Below, piece after piece: positions 60,469 through 64,000 of a stretch of 64,000 bases of DNA. The stretch covers positions 7,440,001 through 7,504,000 of the forward strand of contig NZ_CP071872.1 in NCBI RefSeq assembly GCF_022647665.1, given 5' to 3'. Made by a program: the position numbers and the translations under genes. The notes below the pieces were generated by a model. It had not been told where the DNA came from. It searched no databases and saw nothing but the letters and a program-made list of their open reading frames with translations. Source of the stretch: Streptomyces formicae. Lineage in GTDB: Bacteria; Actinomycetota; Actinomycetes; Streptomycetales; Streptomycetaceae. Positions within the stretch are counted from its first letter, which is position 1, and each line of letters begins with the position of its first letter.

Positions 60469-60699
60469 ATGCGCGAAAACGCCGCAGCCGGAAACTCGAA
60501 GGGGATGAGCCGGAAGGATCTGCTGGCCCTTCCGGTGGCCGTTGACCTGGAGACAAGTAACCGCGCCCTGGGTCTCGGCCGGAGCAAGGGCTATGAGCTG
60601 GCGAAGCGGGGCGCGTACCCGTGCAAGGTCCTGCGGCTCGGCAACGCCTACCGGGTCGTGACTGCGGATCTGCTGGATCTGCTCGGGTTGGCGGCGTGA
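60469..60699 (+). CDS. Small HTH DNA-binding protein (excisionase-like)
   Basis: 76 residues. The core SRKDLLALPVAVDLETSNRALGLGRSKGYELAKRGAYPCKVLRLGNAYRVVTADLLDLLGL matches MerR-like winged-helix excisionases (HTH_17): recognition helix in GRSKGYELAKRG, wing in PCKVLRLGNAYRV. It would act as Xis or as a regulator. ATG 60469 or the internal ATG 60505 may be the start. Positioned first in the rightward run. Confidence 0.82.
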   Translation: MRENAAAGNSKGMSRKDLLALPVAVDLETSNRALGLGRSKGYELAKRGAYPCKVLRLGNAYRVVTADLLDLLGLAA

Positions 60700-60718
60700 A
60701 GGGGCGGAAGCATAGCAG

Positions 60719-60850
60719 GCGATTCTGCGTTGAGCTGACACAGAATCGCTGGACTGTTGGCGGGGGTGGACGTACGGTCCGTGTTCCCTCGCGATGGCCT
60801 GGTGCCCGCGAGACGGGGACGGGCCCCCGGCGGCGCAACGCCGGAGGCCC
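60719..60850 (+). terminator. Two hairpins in the leader before the DUF3631 gene
   Basis: GCGATTCTG (60719-60727) pairs with CAGAATCGC (60741-60749). Further on, a GC-rich hairpin of GGGCCCCCGGCG (60821-60832) and CGCCGGAGGCCC (60839-60850) looks like a terminator. Both lie in the 233-base non-coding gap, so transcription into the ATPase gene may be attenuated. Confidence 0.6.
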
Positions 60851-60932
60851 CAGCAACCCCGAACGGCCTGTAAGGAACCAACCCGGCGGCAAGGGCGCGC
60901 AAGCCCGCAACCGCCAGACGAGGAGCTGCCCC

Positions 60933-62174
60933 GTGGAACATGCCGGAGCCGAGCCCTATTCCTCCCCCGACGAGCCTTCTTGCCCGCCGGTCGCCATCCC
61001 TGGGCAACCGCCCGGCCGCCCTTCCTTGCCGTCACCGGGAGAGCCGTCCAACGCCATACCCGATCTTTTCCCGGTCTCTGAGGGTGAGCGGGTGCTGACG
61101 GAGCTGCGGGAGCAGATTCGTCGGTACGTCGTGCTGCCGAGCGCGGAAGCCTTCACGGCGGTATCGCTATGGGTTGCGGCGACTCATCTGCAGACGGCGT
61201 GGCAGCACGCTCCGCGGCTGGCCGTGGTGGGACCGGCTAAGCGGTGCGGCAAGTCGCGGCTGCTGGACGTGATCACCGAGAGCGTCCACGATCCGCTGAT
61301 CACGGTCAACGCCTCGGCCGCCGCGGTGTTCCGGTCGATCACCGACACCCCGCCCACTTTGTTGGTCGACGAGGCCGACACCCTCTTCGGGTCCGCGAAG
61401 GTCGCGGAGAAGAACGAAGAGATGCGCGGTCTGCTCAACGCGGGGCACCAGCGCAACCGCCCCACCCTCCGGGTCTCCGGCCCCAACCATGAGGTCGCGA
61501 AGTTTCCCACCTTCGCTATGGCGGCCCTCGCGGGCATCGGCGACCTGCCCGACACGATCATGGACCGGTCGATCGTCATCCGGATGCGCCGCCGCAGGCC
61601 GGGCGAGAAGGTGGCGGAGTTCCGCACCTTCCGCGACACCCCGCCACTCCACGCACTGCGCGACCGGCTCGTCGCCTGGCTGGCCCCACTCCACGCCGAT
61701 GCGATGGAGCTGACACCGGCGATGCCGGTCGAGGACCGTGCAGCCGACACCTGGCAGCCGCTGGTGTCCATCGCCGACCTCGCCGGCGGACGGTGGCCCG
61801 ACCTCGCCCGCACCGCCTGCCGGGTCATGGCCAGGCACGAGGCCGAGCAGGACCAAGACAGCAGCAGCCTGGGCATCCGCCTCCTGGTCGACATCCGCCG
61901 CGCCTTCGCTGCCGAAGGCAACCCCCCAGCGCTCCGCACCAGCCGCCTCCTCGACATCCTCAACAAGGACGACGAGACACCCTGGCCGGACTACACCACT
62001 AACGGCCTGACACCTCGGGGCCTGCAGATCCTGCTCCGGGAGTACGGCATCCGCTCGGCCACCCGCCGCTTCCACGGCAACGTCCAGGCCAAGGGCTACG
62101 CGCGCCTGCAGTTCACTGACTCCTGGGCGCGCTATTGCCCCGAGCCCGTACCGGAAACCACGACCGGCGCCTGA
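60933..62174 (+). CDS. DUF3631-domain ATPase (primase/helicase-like)
   Basis: 413 residues. A Pro-rich start is followed by an ATPase core with Walker A GPAKRCGKSRLLD, Walker B TLLVDEADTLFG, a sensor-like region LRVSGPNHEVAKFPTFAMAALAGIGDLPDTIMDRSIVIRMRRRRPGE, then the DUF3631 C-terminal winged part (LRTSRLLDILNKDDETPWPDY...LREYGIRSATRRFHGNVQAKGYARLQF). Such proteins are found in actinobacterial integrated elements and are thought to act in replication. The GTG at 60933 has GAGGAG seven bases ahead, so the longer open frame is rejected. Confidence 0.86.
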   Translation: MEHAGAEPYSSPDEPSCPPVAIPGQPPGRPSLPSPGEPSNAIPDLFPVSEGERVLTELREQIRRYVVLPSAEAFTAVSLWVAATHLQTAWQHAPRLAVVGPAKRCGKSRLLDVITESVHDPLITVNASAAAVFRSITDTPPTLLVDEADTLFGSAKVAEKNEEMRGLLNAGHQRNRPTLRVSGPNHEVAKFPTFAMAALAGIGDLPDTIMDRSIVIRMRRRRPGEKVAEFRTFRDTPPLHALRDRLVAWLAPLHADAMELTPAMPVEDRAADTWQPLVSIADLAGGRWPDLARTACRVMARHEAEQDQDSSSLGIRLLVDIRRAFAAEGNPPALRTSRLLDILNKDDETPWPDYTTNGLTPRGLQILLREYGIRSATRRFHGNVQAKGYARLQFTDSWARYCPEPVPETTTGA

Positions 62175-62184
62175 CCCGGCACGA

Positions 62185-62308
62185 CCCGTCGCGACTCGTC
62201 TCCGCGCAGGTCAGCGCCGTGACGAGTCAGAGTCCGGTGACGAGTCGACTCGACATCACCGCCGCACCCGTACCTGCCTTGACCAGGCATGCGACGACTC
62301 GCGACGGG
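62185..62308. other. Iteron-like region: candidate replication/control site of the element
   Basis: The gap between the ATPase and membrane genes holds five copies of GACTCG on either strand (62193, 62223, 62241, 62247, 62296), a direct repeat gtgacgagtc (62219 and 62237), and a 16-bp inverted repeat with one mismatch at 62185-62200 and 62293-62308. Such spacing fits an origin or a regulator-binding region; function is inferred. Confidence 0.5.
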
Positions 62309-62364
62309 TTCCCCAACCCTCAGGGCCACACCAGCCACACCTTGCACCCCTGGAGCACTCCCCT

Positions 62365-63171
62365 TTGCCTTCCCCCAACGTCGCCACAGCACCGTCCGCT
62401 GCCCCGGTGCCACTGGCCGCCGCGATCCGCACGGGTGTGGCGCTGCTGGCCTTGGCAGCCTTCGCGCTCTCCTACGACGCCCTGCGCCAGATGGCCGCCG
62501 CCAGCCACATCCACCGAGCGCTCACCTACGCCTTCCCACTCGTCATCGACGGGTTCATCGCCATCGGGATCGGCGCCCTGCTCGTCCTGCGGACCGCGCC
62601 CCTTTCCGCCCGCCTCTACGTATCGGCGCTGGTCGGCATCGCCACCGCCACGAGCATCTGGGCCAACGTCCTGCACGCAATTCGCCTCAACCAGCAAGCC
62701 CGCCACACCGGACTCGCCCTCGACGACATCACCGTCGGAGTCATCTCCGCCATCGCCCCGCTCGCCCTGGCCGGAGCCGTCCACTTCTACCTCCTCGTCG
62801 CCAGACGCCCTGCCACCCCCGACCGCCACAACACCAGCGCCCGCCACAAACCCCTTGAGGGGCGCGAGACCAGCGAGCCCGCTCCGCCACCCGGCATGGA
62901 CTCCAACGACGTGCCGCAGCCGGTCGCGAAGCGAGTGGCGGAGCCCTCTCGCCAGCCCGGTAGGCAAGGAAGCAAGCAGCCGAGCATTTCCCTGGAGCAG
63001 GCCATGGCCCTCGGCCGCACGGCTCCCCTCGGACGAGCCGGTCGTGTCTCGCGCCGCAACGTCGAGAAAGCGATCCGGGACAAGGGGTTCGGCATTTCCC
63101 GGAGCCGCCTGGATGAGGTCAAGAGCCTGCTGCAGGCCGAACTCGACGATGCCACTGCAGGCACCGGCTGA
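62365..63171 (+). CDS. DUF2637 membrane protein (Spd-like)
   Basis: 268 residues. Four membrane segments are visible in the first 150: GVALLALAAFALSYDALRQMA, LVIDGFIAIGIGALLVL, YVSALVGIATATSIWANVLHAI and VGVISAIAPLALAGAVHFYLLVA. The C-terminal cytoplasmic half has a helix-turn-helix-like RVSRRNVEKAIRDKGFGISRSRLDEVKSLLQ. DUF2637 proteins are common in Streptomyces plasmids and integrated elements and are linked to intramycelial spread. TTG start at 62365 with GGAG nine bases upstream. Confidence 0.85.
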   Translation: MPSPNVATAPSAAPVPLAAAIRTGVALLALAAFALSYDALRQMAAASHIHRALTYAFPLVIDGFIAIGIGALLVLRTAPLSARLYVSALVGIATATSIWANVLHAIRLNQQARHTGLALDDITVGVISAIAPLALAGAVHFYLLVARRPATPDRHNTSARHKPLEGRETSEPAPPPGMDSNDVPQPVAKRVAEPSRQPGRQGSKQPSISLEQAMALGRTAPLGRAGRVSRRNVEKAIRDKGFGISRSRLDEVKSLLQAELDDATAGTG

Positions 63172-63258
63172 ACCTCGCGGCCCACGTCGCCCCAGCCCGC
63201 CTCTTCCGCGAATCAGCACGGGAGGGGCGGGTCCCCACCACTGCTTGCAGGAGCCCAC

Positions 63259-63909
63259 ATGCACGGCCTCGACCACGAACCCTCGTCATCACAGCAGCAG
63301 ATGGCCCTCTCCCCGGTGCCAGGCGGAGCAAGGTATGGCGTTGGACCGTCCAAGGGCCGGTCCAACGCAGGTGCCTCCGCCCCGGGGGTGGCGGAGGCAT
63401 TTGGGCACCAGGGGGTGCCCGAGCCGGACCAGCTCATCGAGACCAGCGCCGCCGTTCCGCCGCCGCGTGCGGCCGAAGCCGCTGCACTGCACCGAGTCGC
63501 GCGTCGCCGCCAGCGCAAAGAAACCCAGCGCAAAGAGCGCGTCGACGTCCGTTACAGCACCGACGAGAAGACCGACATCCTCGCCGTGGCCCGGTCGCTG
63601 AACATCGCCGCCGCCCACTACGTCGGCGCCGTCGTCATGGCCCACGTCCACGGAGACCTTGCCCTGTCTGGACAGCGCGCCGCGCTCGACGACTACATCG
63701 ACGAACTGACCGCCTTGCGTGGCGAGGTCGCCAAGATCGGCCACAACATCAACCAGATCGCCAAGAAGCTCAACTCCGGCGGTTGTCCACATCCTGGGGA
63801 TACCGCACTCCTCGCACAGGCAGATCGCAGTCTCGGCGCGGTCGACACCACCGTCCGCCACATTGCAGCAGCCACCAACCAGGCCGCCGCCACAAAGGGG
63901 CCCCGGTGA
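63259..63909 (+). CDS. mobC: MobC-type relaxosome accessory protein
   Basis: Up to 216 residues. The conserved part is RKERVDVRYSTDEKTDILAVARSLNIAAAHYVGAVVM (ribbon-helix-helix-like) and the MobC signature LRGEVAKIGHNINQIAKKLNSGG. It would help open DNA at oriT for the relaxase, whose GTG overlaps its TGA (GTGA). The ATG at 63259 has GGAG four to five bases upstream, but three strong hairpins then fall inside the gene; an in-frame GTG at 63415 would place them in non-coding DNA. The start is therefore uncertain. Confidence 0.85.
   Translation: MHGLDHEPSSSQQQMALSPVPGGARYGVGPSKGRSNAGASAPGVAEAFGHQGVPEPDQLIETSAAVPPPRAAEAAALHRVARRRQRKETQRKERVDVRYSTDEKTDILAVARSLNIAAAHYVGAVVMAHVHGDLALSGQRAALDDYIDELTALRGEVAKIGHNINQIAKKLNSGGCPHPGDTALLAQADRSLGAVDTTVRHIAAATNQAAATKGPR
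63338..63420. other. Three consecutive inverted repeats: candidate oriT
   Basis: gcgttggaccg/cggtccaacgc (63338-63348 and 63358-63368), tgcctccgcc/ggcggaggca (63372-63381 and 63390-63399) and gggcacc/ggtgccc (63403-63409 and 63414-63420). All arms are perfect and lie immediately before the conserved part of mobC and the relaxase gene, the usual place of a transfer origin. The nick site is not identified. Confidence 0.55.
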
Positions 63910-64000
63910 TCGCGAAGATCAGCAGCGGCAAGAGCACAGCCGGCCTCATCCGCTACCTCTACGGACCCGGCCGGGCCAACGAGCACACCGACCCCCACCT
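63906..64000 (+). CDS. Relaxase (N-terminus only)
   Basis: 31 codons are visible, starting VIAKISSGKSTAGLIRYLYGPG and then RANEHTDPHL. This opening is typical of relaxase/mobilization nuclease proteins of actinobacterial elements that follow MobC. The GTG at 63906 overlaps the mobC stop. The catalytic Tyr and His motifs lie outside the window. Confidence 0.8.
   Translation, partial: MIAKISSGKSTAGLIRYLYGPGRANEHTDPH

Larger units (their letters stand above)
57916..64000. mobile_element. Integrative mobilizable element at tRNA-Arg(CCT), right end not in window
   Basis: Begins at the tRNA 3' end and continues past the window. Gene content: tyrosine integrase, XRE regulator, Xis-like HTH protein, DUF3631 ATPase, DUF2637 membrane protein, MobC-type protein, relaxase. 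This matches Streptomyces integrated elements that use a relaxase and MobC rather than only a TraB translocase; whether a transfer ATPase lies beyond the edge cannot be seen. The core attachment repeat should recur at the other end. Confidence 0.88.

Noticed and set aside
63788..63798. catcctgg as an IncP-type nick site
   Set aside because: It differs at the last position from the YATCCTG/Y consensus, lies deep in mobC, and is not beside the hairpins.
1..64000. CRISPR arrays or biosynthetic gene cluster
   Set aside because: No regularly spaced direct repeats with unique spacers, and no PKS, NRPS or terpene-synthase genes were seen.

Overview
The window is high-GC actinobacterial DNA, almost certainly a Streptomyces chromosome. 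Evidence: an SsgA-like sporulation protein, a SepX-type membrane protein beside a gephyrin-like MoeA, an HrdD-type sigma factor behind a SigR-type promoter, dense GC-rich coding with many 4-base ATGA/GTGA overlaps, GTG/TTG starts, and a tRNA-integrated mobile element. Most of the window looks like core chromosome. The accessory parts are a TnpB transposon remnant at about 3.4-4.9 kb and an integrated mobilizable element from about 57.9 kb to the right edge.

Layout. 1-3.0 kb: an energy-coupling-factor metal uptake operon (CbiMN, CbiQ, CbiO, reading left and cut by the edge) behind a Nur-like box, which points to nickel rather than cobalt; divergent to it is an SsgA-like gene. 3.05-4.8 kb: the last ~110 residues of an MMPL transporter broken by a tnpB-only insertion sequence with an intact RuvC triad. 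4.9-8.2 kb: a tricorn-type protease. 8.7-12.9 kb: a Baeyer-Villiger monooxygenase/hydrolase/SDR operon with a divergent MerR regulator, resembling the mycobacterial mymA-lipR-sadH arrangement. 12.9-18.9 kb: exonuclease III, an acetyltransferase, a secreted trypsin-like protease, an FMN 2-hydroxyacid oxidase coupled to a D-2-hydroxyacid dehydrogenase, and tRNA-Ala(CGC). 19-24.2 kb: galU, moeA/glp, moaC, mog, an acetyltransferase and sepX in one direction, so molybdenum cofactor synthesis is packed beside a cell-division gene. 24.3-32.6 kb: 5-formyl-THF cyclo-ligase, a penicillin-acylase-type amidase, a K+(Na+)/H+ antiporter with a probable CTG start, an MFS carrier, an FmdB zinc ribbon and MTA phosphorylase.

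32.7-42.4 kb: a CpaB-like secreted protein, a compact operon for a Cys-ligated molybdopterin oxidoreductase with a NarI-like membrane subunit, a four-cluster Fe-S protein and a Tat-anchored Rieske protein, then a frameshifted ltrA, an S58 aminopeptidase-family protein and a DUF6227-like gene. 42.4-46.3 kb: the fructose operon fruR-fruK-fruA with a palindromic operator. 46.4-57.6 kb: two DHA2-type MFS exporters with WYL (frameshifted) and TetR regulators, hrdD, a LigB-type dioxygenase/MarR pair, an M6-type metalloprotease and an acyl-CoA ligase.

57.9-64.0 kb: a mobile element integrated at tRNA-Arg(CCT): tyrosine integrase, XRE regulator, small HTH (Xis-like) protein, a DUF3631 ATPase, a DUF2637 (Spd-like) membrane protein, a MobC-type accessory protein and the start of a relaxase. 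An iteron-like hexamer cluster and a three-hairpin block are candidates for its replication/control region and transfer origin. The right end of the element is not in the window.

Two genes (ltrA, WYL regulator) are each broken by what looks like one missing G in a G-run; this may be real decay or a sequencing error. All functional names rest on motif recognition by eye; no database search was run.
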